Below, piece by piece: positions 33,382 through 43,430 of a stretch of 64,000 nucleotides of DNA. This DNA comes from Paenibacillus pinistramenti (GTDB lineage: Bacteria > Bacillota > Bacilli > Paenibacillales > Paenibacillaceae), in NCBI RefSeq assembly GCF_005869875.1, contig NZ_VAWG01000016.1:1-64000 (forward strand), in the 5' to 3' direction. Both the position numbers and the translations under genes were made by a program. Below the pieces are notes generated by a model, which ran no database searches, had not been told where the DNA came from, and was given only the letters and a program-made list of their open reading frames with translations. Position 1 is the first letter of the stretch. Each line of letters opens with the position of its first letter.

Positions 33382-34584
33382 TTAATGCTCCAGCTGCAGC
33401 CCTTTAACCCAGACCTTCTGCAGTTCAAGCTCCGGGTCAAGCAGAAGCAGGTCGGCCTGTTTGCCGGTTTCTACAGCTCCTGTGCGGTTGTCGATCCGGA
33501 TCAGCTTGGCAGGGCTGCCGCTGGCTGCCTCCGACGCCCGTTCGATGCTGAGGCCCACCTCCTGGACAAGGAAGCGGAAGCCGCGGATCATCGTCAGCGT
33601 GCTGCCGGCAAGCGTGCCTTCGCTGTCTTTCAGCGTACATACCCCGTCTTTCATGATGACAGGCAGATCACCGAGCATATATTCGCCGTTGCCAAGACCG
33701 GCTGCGGACATGGCATCGGTAATCAGGACGAGGTTATGGTGATCTTTAAGCGAAGCCAGTACCGATACAACGGCAGGATGGACATGGATGCCGTCCGCAA
33801 TGATCTCTGCGCTCATCTGCGGCGAACTGAGCAGGGCGCCGGCGGTTCCCGGATTGCGGTGATGCATCGGCGTCATGGCGTTAAACGTGTGAACGGCGTG
33901 ATGAAGCCCGGCGTCCACAGCCGTCATGATCTCCTCGTAGGTCGCATCGGTATGGCCGGCGGCGGCAACGATGCCGCGCTCGCGCAGATACGTGATCAGC
34001 TCCAGGGCGCCTTCGCGTTCCGGCGCAAAGGTCACCTGCTTGATCAGCCCCGGGTATTGCTTCTCCCAGGCTTCGATCCAGCTGCGGTTTGGATTGACGA
34101 TATGCTCCGGATTTTGGGCTCCCGGCCACTTGGGGCTGATAAACGGACCTTCCAGGTGAACGCCCTCCAATTGGGCGTAAGGCATCGGGCGGGAACGGAA
34201 CTCATGAACCTCGGCCAGCACTTGATCGAGGACGCTTCTCGGCGCAGTCATCGTCGTGGCCAGCATCGCGGTTGTCCCCTGGGAGCCGTGGAACTTCGTA
34301 ATGGCTTCCAGTCCCTGCTGATCAGCGCCCGTAAAATCATGGTGGACCCCGCCGTGCACATGGATGTCGATAAAGCCGGGCAGGACATAGCCTCCGCCTG
34401 CATCAAGCACTTCCGGATACGAATCCAGTGTATGCTGGAGGGCAGCGGTTGAGCCCGCAAAGGTAAGGATTCCGTCCTTAACGGCAACAGCCCCGTCCTT
34501 CAGGATTCCGTTTGGCGTAACGACCTGGCCGTGAATAATGGCGAACGTGCGGTTATCTGAATTCAAGCGATTTTCCGGATTCAA
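33382..34584 (-). CDS. nagA: N-acetylglucosamine-6-phosphate deacetylase
   Basis: The 400-residue amidohydrolase has VLPGFIDIHVHGG (metal-binding HxH), GVHLEGPFISP, AAGHTDATYEE, HAVHTFNAMTPMHHR, and LITDAMSAAGLG with the catalytic Asp. It removes acetate from GlcNAc-6-P to give GlcN-6-P in the cytoplasm. Its TTG start at 34584 overlaps the nagB stop (TTGA), so the pair is translationally coupled. The operon recycles cell-wall amino sugars or uses chitin-derived GlcNAc. Confidence 0.95.
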   Translation of the reverse strand: MNPENRLNSDNRTFAIIHGQVVTPNGILKDGAVAVKDGILTFAGSTAALQHTLDSYPEVLDAGGGYVLPGFIDIHVHGGVHHDFTGADQQGLEAITKFHGSQGTTAMLATTMTAPRSVLDQVLAEVHEFRSRPMPYAQLEGVHLEGPFISPKWPGAQNPEHIVNPNRSWIEAWEKQYPGLIKQVTFAPEREGALELITYLRERGIVAAAGHTDATYEEIMTAVDAGLHHAVHTFNAMTPMHHRNPGTAGALLSSPQMSAEIIADGIHVHPAVVSVLASLKDHHNLVLITDAMSAAGLGNGEYMLGDLPVIMKDGVCTLKDSEGTLAGSTLTMIRGFRFLVQEVGLSIERASEAASGSPAKLIRIDNRTGAVETGKQADLLLLDPELELQKVWVKGLQLEH

Positions 34585-35309
34585 ATCAAACGCCCCGCTT
34601 CCTGATCGGCCAGTACGATGACGTTTGGATGAGTCTGCAGAAGGGAAGCCGGAACTTTTGTGGTAACAGGCCCCTGCATTGCCCGAGCAATGATCTCCGC
34701 TTTCTCGCCGCCCCTCACAAGCAGCAGGATCTGTTTGGCCTGCAAAATGGAGGCGATCCCCATGGTGATCGCTTGTTTCGGCACCTCCTCAATGGAGGAG
34801 AAGAAACGGGCGTTGGCCTTGCGCGTGCTTTCGTCCAGCGTTACGACGTGAGTGAAGCCCTGAAGCTCATCGCCGGGCTCATTAAAGCCAATATGGCCGT
34901 TCAGGCCCACGCCCAGAATCTGCAGATCAATCCTTCCCGCCTGGCGAAGCAGCTCCGTGTAGCCGGCGGCCGCCTGCGCCGGGTCAGGCGAAGCTCCGAG
35001 CGGAACATGGGTATTTTCAGCCAGAATATCGACGTGATTAAACAGCTTCTCATTCATAAAGGTGCGGTAGCTTTCCGGATGGTCGACAGGCAGTCCAACG
35101 TATTCGTCCAGATTGTAGCTCTGAGCCTGCGCGAAGCTGACCGAACCCTCCTTGTACAGCTCAACCAGGCGTCCATATACCCCTACAGGCGAGCTTCCGG
35201 TAGCCAGGCCCAGCAGGGCTTTGGGATTGCTTTGCAGAAGGCTGGCAATAATTCCGGCGCCGATGTCGTTAAATTGTTCTTCGCTTTGCGCTTTGATAAT
35301 GTTTGGCAT
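34581..35309 (-). CDS. nagB: Glucosamine-6-phosphate deaminase
   Basis: 242 residues with LGLATGSSPVGVYGRL, YNLDEYVGLPVDHPESY, LGVGLNGHIGFNEPG (catalytic Asp/His/Glu region) and VTLDESTRKANARFF. It converts GlcN-6-P to fructose-6-P and ammonia. GGAGGGAAAC precedes the ATG at 35309. It heads nagBA and is followed upstream by an RpiR-type regulator on the same strand, likely the controller. Confidence 0.95.
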   Translation of the reverse strand: MPNIIKAQSEEQFNDIGAGIIASLLQSNPKALLGLATGSSPVGVYGRLVELYKEGSVSFAQAQSYNLDEYVGLPVDHPESYRTFMNEKLFNHVDILAENTHVPLGASPDPAQAAAGYTELLRQAGRIDLQILGVGLNGHIGFNEPGDELQGFTHVVTLDESTRKANARFFSSIEEVPKQAITMGIASILQAKQILLLVRGGEKAEIIARAMQGPVTTKVPASLLQTHPNVIVLADQEAGRLI

Positions 35310-35349
35310 TTTTGTTTCCCTCCAATTATTTAGCGTTATTTCGCGTTAT

Positions 35350-36213
35350 TTAGCGGTAATTGCGCACATTATGATAAGAATGCTCGAGCTTCGGCACATA
35401 ATCCTCAAATCCGGAGCTGACCATCCCCATAAACAGGATGTCGATCAGATGAAGCTGGGCTATGCGGGAAGCCATATCGCCGCGGCGCATTCCTTCCTCC
35501 AGAGAGGAGGAGAACAGCGGAATATCGGCAAGGGAAGCCAGCGTGCTGCTGCCGTAATGGGTGAGGCAGATCGTCAAGGCTCCGCTGTCTTTGGCGCACC
35601 GCAGTGCGGCAATCGTCTCCGGTGTTTCCCCCGAATAAGAGACCGCAATCGCCGCGTCTCCTGCCTTCAGGGTTGAAGCAGAAGTTATCTGCATATGCGG
35701 GTCTGCAAAGGCCGTGCAGTTCTTGCCGATCCGGATCAGCTTCTGATAAAAATCCTGGGCCACGATCGACGAGGTCGCGACCCCGTACAAATCAATCCGG
35801 CCGGCCGCGCACAGCGCCTGAACCGCCTGCTGCAGCTGCTCCATATCAAGGAGCCGGGTCGTATCGGTTATAGAGGCCACATGATTGGCTTCTATCGCTG
35901 CAGCAATCGTCCGCAGATCGTTGCCGGCAATGACGTCCTGGTACGCATTGTGCGCAGGCTTCTGCGCAAGCTCGCCGGCCAGCTTCATTTTAAAATCCGG
36001 ATAGCCCTTAAAATGAAACACTTTACAGAACCGGGTCACCGTGGCAGGACTGACGCCGCATTTCCCGGCCAGCTCCCGGATCCCCAAATCGACGATAGAG
36101 GCGGAGGAAGCCAGAATGTACTCAGCCACCCGCCGTTCCTGCTGGGAGAGCTGCTGCAGATGCTCTTCAACCGCATGGAGAATAGGTGTAGAAATTGTTG
36201 ATATGCGGATCAC
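35350..36213 (-). CDS. MurR/RpiR-family transcriptional regulator
   Basis: 287 residues: an N-terminal RpiR helix-turn-helix (residues about 10-80, LAGKCGVSPATVTRFCKVFHFKGYPDFK) and a C-terminal SIS sugar-phosphate isomerase domain (about 120-250, IDLYGVATSSIVAQDF, AVSYSGETPETI). Such regulators sense a phosphosugar, here probably GlcNAc-6-P or GlcN-6-P, and control the adjacent nagBA. The GTG start at 36213 has AGAAG immediately next to it, so the true start may differ slightly. A 40-bp gap precedes nagB. Confidence 0.88.
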   Translation of the reverse strand: MIRISTISTPILHAVEEHLQQLSQQERRVAEYILASSASIVDLGIRELAGKCGVSPATVTRFCKVFHFKGYPDFKMKLAGELAQKPAHNAYQDVIAGNDLRTIAAAIEANHVASITDTTRLLDMEQLQQAVQALCAAGRIDLYGVATSSIVAQDFYQKLIRIGKNCTAFADPHMQITSASTLKAGDAAIAVSYSGETPETIAALRCAKDSGALTICLTHYGSSTLASLADIPLFSSSLEEGMRRGDMASRIAQLHLIDILFMGMVSSGFEDYVPKLEHSYHNVRNYR

Positions 36214-36484
36214 CTTCTCGTTTTCACATTCGGAAAATATTTTTTACAAATATTAATGATTTTATGAAAATTATTTTTATATTATCTTATTTCATTTCCA
36301 TTCGGGATGCAAGAGGCACAGCTGCCTCCGCCCCCGGCGCGGCATCAACCAACCGCCAGACAGCAGGCTGGGAACCAAGCAAGGATTGAGATATGGGGAC
36401 AATTGGGGTAAATTGATAGTATAAACATCCGTTGAATCAGGCATGCAGAACCACAGGGGCAGAGCGGCAGAGAGGGGGCAGATC

Positions 36485-36943
36485 ATGGAAGCGGATCAGG
36501 CGGATCTGGACCATTATATAGTAAGGCTTCAAAAAGGCTGGACCAAAACCTTCAGGCAGCTGGAGAACGATATTATGCAGCACAAGGATCTGGGGCTTAC
36601 CGGGCCGCAGTTTCATATGCTGATTTATATTTTCCGCAAAGGGACGTGCAAGGTCAGCGATCTGGCGGAAGCGCTTGAGGTTAAGCCCAGCGCCATTACC
36701 GTCATGCTGGACAGGCTTGTCCAGAACGGCTTTGTGGAACGCCGCCATGCCGAGGAGGACCGGCGGGCAGTTCTCGTGTCACTAACGGAGTACGGCAAAG
36801 AGGCGATGCTGCAGGGACGGAAGAAATCGCTGCGCATTGTCAAATGGTATCTGGAACAGCTCGAAATAAGCGAAGTGGAGAGTCTTGTGCAGATCATTGA
36901 GAAATTGTCGGTGATGGATAAGCCGCCGTGGCTGGAGAAATAG
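36485..36943 (+). CDS. MarR-family transcriptional regulator
   Basis: 152 residues with the MarR winged helix: GPQFHMLIYIFRKGTCKVSDLAEALEVKPSAITVMLDRLV followed by the wing NGFVERRHAEEDRRAVLVSLTEYG. The ATG at 36485 is supported by GAGGGGGCAG upstream; an earlier in-frame ATG at 36443 is not. Its targets are not evident. It reads away from nagB and ends at a strong terminator facing the efe operon. Confidence 0.9.
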   Translation: MEADQADLDHYIVRLQKGWTKTFRQLENDIMQHKDLGLTGPQFHMLIYIFRKGTCKVSDLAEALEVKPSAITVMLDRLVQNGFVERRHAEEDRRAVLVSLTEYGKEAMLQGRKKSLRIVKWYLEQLEISEVESLVQIIEKLSVMDKPPWLEK

Positions 36944-36960
36944 CTGCTGGAAAACAAGAT

Positions 36961-36998
36961 GAGGGAGGGAATGCGCGTTCAGGCGCTTTCCCTCCCTC
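36961..36998 (+). terminator. Terminator of the marR gene
   Basis: GAGGGAGGGAATGCGC pairs with GCGCTTTCCCTCCCTC around GTTCAG; a T-rich tail follows. Confidence 0.8.
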
Positions 36999-37023
36999 TG
37001 TTGTTATTATTGCAGTTTGTGCG

Positions 37024-38931
37024 TTACTGCAGTGCATTTGGCCCGGTGGCCGGACGTTTGTCTTCGGCCTTGCTGTGCCTGCTGCTGTACGAGCGGAATC
37101 CGAAGGTAGCTAAAATGTACAGGAGCAGGAGCACCTGCGGAACAAAGGTCTCCCAGGTCGGATAGCAGCCGAGCCAGCTGAGGGACGGCAGTCCGCTTTG
37201 ATTGTGGGCGGGAAGCCTGCCGGCGATCTGCAGGGCGTGAATGCTCTCGCCCAGGAAGCGCAGTACCAGATAATAAATGAAAGCAGTGGCCGTCAGGAAA
37301 AAGGCCCCGACCGGCAGTTTGCTGCTGAACCGGATCATGGCATAGCCCAGCAGAACGAGCCCGACTAAAGCCCCTCCAATGCCGAGAATAAGCTGCGCGG
37401 GAGTGATTGAGGAAGCCATGCCGATGTAAAAGACAGCCGTCTCTGCGCCCTCCCGCAGGATGGCCAAGCCGGACAAGGCGAACAAGGACCATAAGCTGCC
37501 GCGCGCAAGGGCGCCGCCAACCTGCCTGGAAATGTAGCGGTTCCAGGCAGCCGTGCTGGCTTTGCCGTGAAGCCAGGCGCCTACTGTCAGCATCATCACC
37601 ACCGCCGCCAGGCCTGTAATCCCTTCCGTCAGTTCCCGTGCTCCGCCGGAAGCTGCGCGCGATACGGCGTAGGTGAGCACAACGGCGAACAGGCCGCTCA
37701 GCACCAGACCTGCCGCCGCGCCCGACCAGATAAATCTGCGGGCCGGGCGGTTGCCTGCCCGTTTGGCAAAGGCCAGCAGAGCGGTGACGACCAGGATCGC
37801 CTCAAGGCCTTCGCGCAGCATGATCAGCGCGGCGTCCCACGCCGAATAGGAGGTAACGCTGGAGATGGGCTCAAGCTCGTTCAGCATGCTCTGAACAACG
37901 GATTGGGCTTTGTCTGCTGCCGGAGGATCTGAGGTCAGATAGCCCAGCGCTTCCGTCATCCGGTTCTCCGTATTCTGGTAAGCGGATGACGAGGAGATGG
38001 AGACCTCGCCTTCCACGGAAGGCCACATCTCGATAAACTGATTCAGCTTCTCCTGCGCGCCTGCTAGGTCCCCGGAAGCCATCAGGCTGGACGTGCTGTG
38101 CAGCAGGGCAACCGCATCGCTCAGCGAAACGCTGCCGTCCGCCGGAGCGGCATCCTGCTGCCCGTCAAGCTTGCCGTCCAGATATTCCTGCAGCAGGGCG
38201 TTCATGTCCGCCAGCTGCGAAGCGGCCTGGCCGGCCTTGGCAGGCTCGGCCTGCAGCGCTACCCGGATGAGGCTCATCTTCGTCTCCAGCTTGCTGTATA
38301 GTCCGAAATGAGCCTGGCGGATCGGCGATTCGAGCTTGGTCCAGCCGTCCGTAACGGCCTTGAAGTCCTGCTTTGCGGCTTCAATATTGGATTGCTGCAA
38401 GTCCTCGGCAGCCTTCCGGCTCATACCAAGCAGCGTATTGGCCGCCTCCTTGCCGGCATCCGTGGTGGCGGAGCCGGAAGCCCCGCCACCGCTCTCCGAA
38501 GCTCCGCTGCCAGCGGCCTCGACGTAGCTGTTCACGTCCTTGGCCAGCGCAGACAAGGCTTGGGAGGCCGCCTCCTTATCTTTGGAAGATATGGCGGAAT
38601 CAGCGGCCGCTAGTTCCGTTTGGATGCGGCTGTCCGTATCGCCAGGCACGGCGAGGCCGCTCCAGGCCGCAGTGAATTGGTCCAGCTCGCTGGCCGCCTC
38701 CGCCCAATCCTCACTGCCGGCGGCTGCCAGCGACCCGCCGACCAGCGGGAGCAGGTCTTCCAGCGCCGGCTGCTCTTGCTCTCCGGCTGCGGACACTGCG
38801 GACACCCAGGCGGTGCCGGCTCCGGCGCCGGACAAGGCGACCGAGAAGGCAAGCGCCGCCGGAAGCAGGCACCGCCCCAGCCTGCTGAATTTTCCGTGCC
38901 CATGTTCAGAATTCCTGTTCGGTTGAGTCAA
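37024..38931 (-). CDS. efeU: Iron permease EfeU with extracytoplasmic N-terminal domain
   Basis: The 635-residue protein has a signal sequence (about 20-48), a roughly 310-residue Ala/Ser-rich helical extracytoplasmic region with repeated helical units, then an FTR1/EfeU permease of about seven membrane helices. The two iron-binding REGxE motifs are REGLE at 373-377 and REGAE near 490. It imports iron oxidised or delivered by EfeO and EfeB. Last gene of the operon; the start is TTG at 38931 after GAAGGTAATAAG. Confidence 0.92.
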   Translation of the reverse strand: MTQPNRNSEHGHGKFSRLGRCLLPAALAFSVALSGAGAGTAWVSAVSAAGEQEQPALEDLLPLVGGSLAAAGSEDWAEAASELDQFTAAWSGLAVPGDTDSRIQTELAAADSAISSKDKEAASQALSALAKDVNSYVEAAGSGASESGGGASGSATTDAGKEAANTLLGMSRKAAEDLQQSNIEAAKQDFKAVTDGWTKLESPIRQAHFGLYSKLETKMSLIRVALQAEPAKAGQAASQLADMNALLQEYLDGKLDGQQDAAPADGSVSLSDAVALLHSTSSLMASGDLAGAQEKLNQFIEMWPSVEGEVSISSSSAYQNTENRMTEALGYLTSDPPAADKAQSVVQSMLNELEPISSVTSYSAWDAALIMLREGLEAILVVTALLAFAKRAGNRPARRFIWSGAAAGLVLSGLFAVVLTYAVSRAASGGARELTEGITGLAAVVMMLTVGAWLHGKASTAAWNRYISRQVGGALARGSLWSLFALSGLAILREGAETAVFYIGMASSITPAQLILGIGGALVGLVLLGYAMIRFSSKLPVGAFFLTATAFIYYLVLRFLGESIHALQIAGRLPAHNQSGLPSLSWLGCYPTWETFVPQVLLLLYILATFGFRSYSSRHSKAEDKRPATGPNALQ

Positions 38932-38951
38932 CTTATTACCTTCTTTCTGCC

Positions 38952-40292
38952 CTAAAATAGCGTGTCCCCTATATATCCGCCCTCGGCAGCTCCCGGGAAA
39001 CAGGCGAAGCCCGCGCTTCCGACATGGGAGATGTATTCGTTGAGCTTGTCGCTCGCCGCCAGAATTTGCTGCATGGCGATAAACTGCTTACTGACATTCC
39101 GCTGGAAGCAGATGAAGAACAACCCGGCGTCCAGCTGGCCTGTCTTGGCGTCCAATCCGCTGGAATAGGAATAAGCCCGGCGCAGCAGCTTTGTATTGCC
39201 GTCCATATGGGCGAGCCGGGAATGGGAGGTCACCGGAAGCGCGGGCTGGCCGGCTGCGTCCTTGGCATTCAGATCAAGAGGATCAAATTCATCCTGGCCG
39301 CCAAGCGGAGCGCCGCTGTCCCGGTACCGCCCGAACGTCCGCTGCTGGTCATCCAGCGTGGACCGGTCCCAAACCTCCAGACGCATCCGGATGCGTCTGG
39401 CCACCATATAGCTGCCGCCAGCCATCCAGGCAGCGCCGTCCCCGGCCTGCGCCCAAACGACCTCATCCATCAGTTTGGCGTCGTTCACGTCCGGGTTGCC
39501 GGTGCCGTCCTTGAACCCCATCAAATTGCGCGGGGTTCCATTTGCCGGCTCGGCAGCCCCGGTCCGCTGGAAGCCTTCCTGCGTCCAGCGCAGCACCGCG
39601 GAGCCCCTGGCGATCCGCGCCAGGTTGCGGACCGCGTGGAAGGCGACCTGCAGGTCGTCCGCGCACACCTGGACGCCGATATCGCCGCCGCACCACTGCG
39701 GCTGAAGAGCATCGCCCCGGAACTTGGGCAGATCCGGGAAAGCCGCCGGCCGTTTGCTCGCCAAGCCGAACCGGCTGTCAAAGAAGGACGGCCCCGCCCC
39801 AAAGGTAATGGTCGTCCGGGAAGGGATCAGACCGGCCGCTTCTCCGGTATCGGCCGGCGGGAGATTCAGGCTGGTATTTGCAGCTGAATCTCCGAGCATG
39901 CTGCCCTGCGTCATGTTTGCCGCAGCAAGGGTCCATTTTTGAAACAGCTCACGCACTTCATTAATGGAGGCGACGGTGAGATCGAAAGAAGCGAAGCACA
40001 GGAAATTTTGCGAGGGGGTTATAATGCCGGATTGATGCTTGCCGTAGAAAGGATGCACCTTCTCGTTCGTCCGGCCCGCATTCAGCACGCTTTCCTTCCG
40101 GGTGAAGGCCTTGGTTCCTTTGAAAAGAGCACCCGCGGCTCCTCCCCCGAGCAGCAGGCCCAGCCCGCCGATCCCTGCCATCTTGAGGACATCCCTGCGG
40201 CTTACGGGTTTATTCAGCAGAGAACCGGGCGTCTTGGAAGACGTCCCGGCTTCTTGTAGATTTTCATTTGTTTTGAGGTCACTAGGCTCCAT
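38952..40292 (-). CDS. efeB: Dye-decolorising peroxidase EfeB, Tat-exported
   Basis: The 446-residue protein has a twin-arginine signal (SRRDVLKMAG near 32-41 followed by a Gly/Leu-rich stretch) and a DyP peroxidase domain with the GFKDGTGNP (GxxDG) motif and distal-side RRIRMRLEVWDR. It is a heme peroxidase that handles ferrous iron or heme at the cell surface. GGGAG precedes the ATG; the gene follows efeO with 3 bp between them. Confidence 0.93.
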   Translation of the reverse strand: MEPSDLKTNENLQEAGTSSKTPGSLLNKPVSRRDVLKMAGIGGLGLLLGGGAAGALFKGTKAFTRKESVLNAGRTNEKVHPFYGKHQSGIITPSQNFLCFASFDLTVASINEVRELFQKWTLAAANMTQGSMLGDSAANTSLNLPPADTGEAAGLIPSRTTITFGAGPSFFDSRFGLASKRPAAFPDLPKFRGDALQPQWCGGDIGVQVCADDLQVAFHAVRNLARIARGSAVLRWTQEGFQRTGAAEPANGTPRNLMGFKDGTGNPDVNDAKLMDEVVWAQAGDGAAWMAGGSYMVARRIRMRLEVWDRSTLDDQQRTFGRYRDSGAPLGGQDEFDPLDLNAKDAAGQPALPVTSHSRLAHMDGNTKLLRRAYSYSSGLDAKTGQLDAGLFFICFQRNVSKQFIAMQQILAASDKLNEYISHVGSAGFACFPGAAEGGYIGDTLF

Positions 40293-40295
40293 GGA

Positions 40296-41216
40296 TTACA
40301 CTCCCAGCAGCGTGCCCATTTGAGACAGCGGTTCAGCGAGCGCGTCGAGATTCTGGCTCAGCTTGCGCACTTCATCTTCTTTCAGCACATCGTAGGAGAC
40401 GTATCCGCCGTCCTTCGCGTAGCTGTTCAGCTCATTTTGCAGGACGGTAAAGCTGTCGCCGATTTTCTTCTCCAGCTCCGGATCCTTGTCGGCCAGATTT
40501 GGCTTGAGAAGCTCGTAAATCTTCTCCGCACCTTCAACATTCGCGGCAAAATCGTACAGATCCGTCCGGGAATATCGGTCTTCTTCACCAGTAACCTTGG
40601 ACGTCGAAACTTCGTTCAGCAGCTCAACCGCGCCTGTTACCAGCAGTGAAGGTTCAATATCAACGGTTTCCACTTTGGCACGGAGCAGCTTGGTGTCGCT
40701 CAGCAGGCGGTCGGCGTATTCCTTGGTGCCGTCGGTGGACTTATCCTCCCACAAAGCTTTCTCCAGCCGGTGGAAGCCGCGCCATTCGGAGGGATCAACA
40801 TCCCCGTCCCGGGCGTCGATATTCGGATCGAGATCGCCAAGCGCTTCGGCAATCGGCTCAATCCGCTCGTAGTGCATGCGGGCCGGGGCATACAGCTTCT
40901 TGGCTTCTTCGATATTTCCGCTGTTAATCGCATCGACAAACGCTCCTGTATCTTTGACGAGGGCGTCCGTCTCGGTGATGACATATTCCCGGTAGCTGTC
41001 AATCGCTGCTGTGAAGTCAGCGCTGGCTGCAGCCGATGCCGATGCCGGCGCGGAAGAGGAATCCGAGGATGAAGATGCTGAAGCTGCTGCTGTTCCGGTA
41101 TTGGAGGAAGTAGAAGCGGCATTAGCCGAGTTGGTGTCAGTGCTGCTGTTGGAGCAGCCTGCGGTCAGAAGGGTGGCCGCCAAAGCAGAGAGGGCCAGAG
41201 AGGATCGGATATTCAT
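40296..41216 (-). CDS. efeO: EfeO, iron-binding imelysin-like lipoprotein
   Basis: 306 residues: lipoprotein signal with lipobox LTAGC at about 17-21, an Ser/Ala-rich linker, then an EfeO/M75 imelysin domain with YAPARMHYERIEPIAEALGDLD and DPSEWRGFHRLEKALW, including the HxxE-type metal-binding residue set. It binds ferrous iron for EfeU. It is the first gene of efeOBU, with AAGGAGTG upstream, behind a promoter and Fur box. Confidence 0.93.
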   Translation of the reverse strand: MNIRSSLALSALAATLLTAGCSNSSTDTNSANAASTSSNTGTAAASASSSSDSSSAPASASAAASADFTAAIDSYREYVITETDALVKDTGAFVDAINSGNIEEAKKLYAPARMHYERIEPIAEALGDLDPNIDARDGDVDPSEWRGFHRLEKALWEDKSTDGTKEYADRLLSDTKLLRAKVETVDIEPSLLVTGAVELLNEVSTSKVTGEEDRYSRTDLYDFAANVEGAEKIYELLKPNLADKDPELEKKIGDSFTVLQNELNSYAKDGGYVSYDVLKEDEVRKLSQNLDALAEPLSQMGTLLGV

Positions 41217-41250
41217 GGATACACTCCTTAAATATGTACTTTTTGGAATT

Positions 41251-41271
41251 GATAATGATTCTCAGTATCAT
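41251..41271 (-). promoter_or_regulatory. Fur box
   Basis: The 21-bp sequence TGATAATGATTCTCAGTATCA is a near-match to the Bacillus Fur consensus GATAATGATTATCATTATC. It lies just downstream of the -10 of the efe promoter, so iron-loaded Fur would block transcription start. Confidence 0.9.
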
Positions 41272-41283
41272 AGGATTAAATCT

Positions 41284-41312
41284 ATCATAGTCAGCCTTAA
41301 GGAATCCGTCAA
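41284..41312 (-). promoter_or_regulatory. Sigma-A promoter of efeOBU
   Basis: On the minus strand TTGACG (41312-41307) and TATGAT (41289-41284) are separated by 17 nt. The start of transcription would fall within a few bases of the Fur box. Confidence 0.85.
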
Positions 41313-41362
41313 TTCCTAAAGTGACTTTTTTTACAAATCCTTCGGATTCTCTTACTATATAA

Positions 41363-42892
<1,530 letters not shown>

Positions 42893-42961
42893 GCCGAGCT
42901 AAAGACGCAGGCAATCGGCGCACAGGCAGCAGGCACAGGCCGAAGGCCGTAGGCATAAGTG

Positions 42962-43009
42962 CTGCCGGACCTTCCGGCAGGGGCGGAGTCCCGGGTTCCG
43001 CCCATTTTT
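42962..43009 (+). terminator. Double hairpin terminator of glpK
   Basis: CTGCCGGA/TCCGGCAG forms a hairpin, followed by GGGCGGA (42981-42987) pairing with TCCGCCC (42997-43003) and a TTTTT tail. The second hairpin is the likely terminator. Confidence 0.75.
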
Positions 43010-43112
43010 ACCCCGTTACCGCACCAACATATGGCCCCTCTCATAAACTGTGTTGACTGTATCCCTTAACCTTGTTAGACCACAAAACCCGGGCAAGGAG
43101 GGGTGACACATT

Positions 43113-43337
43113 TTGAAGAGCAGCGATCGCAACAGCAAATTTTTGCTTACACATCGAGAGCGGGAAGTTTTTGAGTTGCTGGTACAGGACAAAACGACTC
43201 GGGATATTGCGGAACAACTGTTTATAAGTGAAAAGACCGTCCGAAATCACATCTCGAATGTCATGCAAAAACTGAACGTAAAGGGCCGTGCGCAAGCGGT
43301 AGTCGAGCTCATCAAGCTTGGGGAGCTCAAGATATAG
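43113..43337 (+). CDS. gerE: Late mother-cell sporulation regulator GerE
   Basis: 74 residues, the exact length of Bacillus GerE, and almost entirely a LuxR-type helix-turn-helix: LTHREREVFELLVQDKTTRDIA then LFISEKTVRNHISNVMQKL. It binds promoters of spore-coat genes in the mother cell under sigma-K. The TTG start follows AAGGAGGGG by 9 nt. Upstream, CATAAACT at 43042-43049 with AC 17 nt before it fits a sigma-K-type promoter, though this is weak evidence. It confirms an endospore former. Confidence 0.95.
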   Translation: MKSSDRNSKFLLTHREREVFELLVQDKTTRDIAEQLFISEKTVRNHISNVMQKLNVKGRAQAVVELIKLGELKI

Positions 43338-43370
43338 CGGCTGTTCATCAGAGTTCCCCCAAATGCAAAT

Positions 43371-43414
43371 AGCCTTTTCTTTCTTCCGCCCGGGAGAGAG
43401 AAAAGGCTCTTTTG
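43371..43414. terminator. Terminator between gerE and the M20 peptidase
   Basis: AGCCTTTTCT and AGAAAAGGCT form a 10-bp stem with an 18-nt loop, followed by CTTTTG. It serves gerE and possibly the convergent gene. Confidence 0.65.
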
Positions 43415-43430
43415 TTATTGCCTGATGTGC

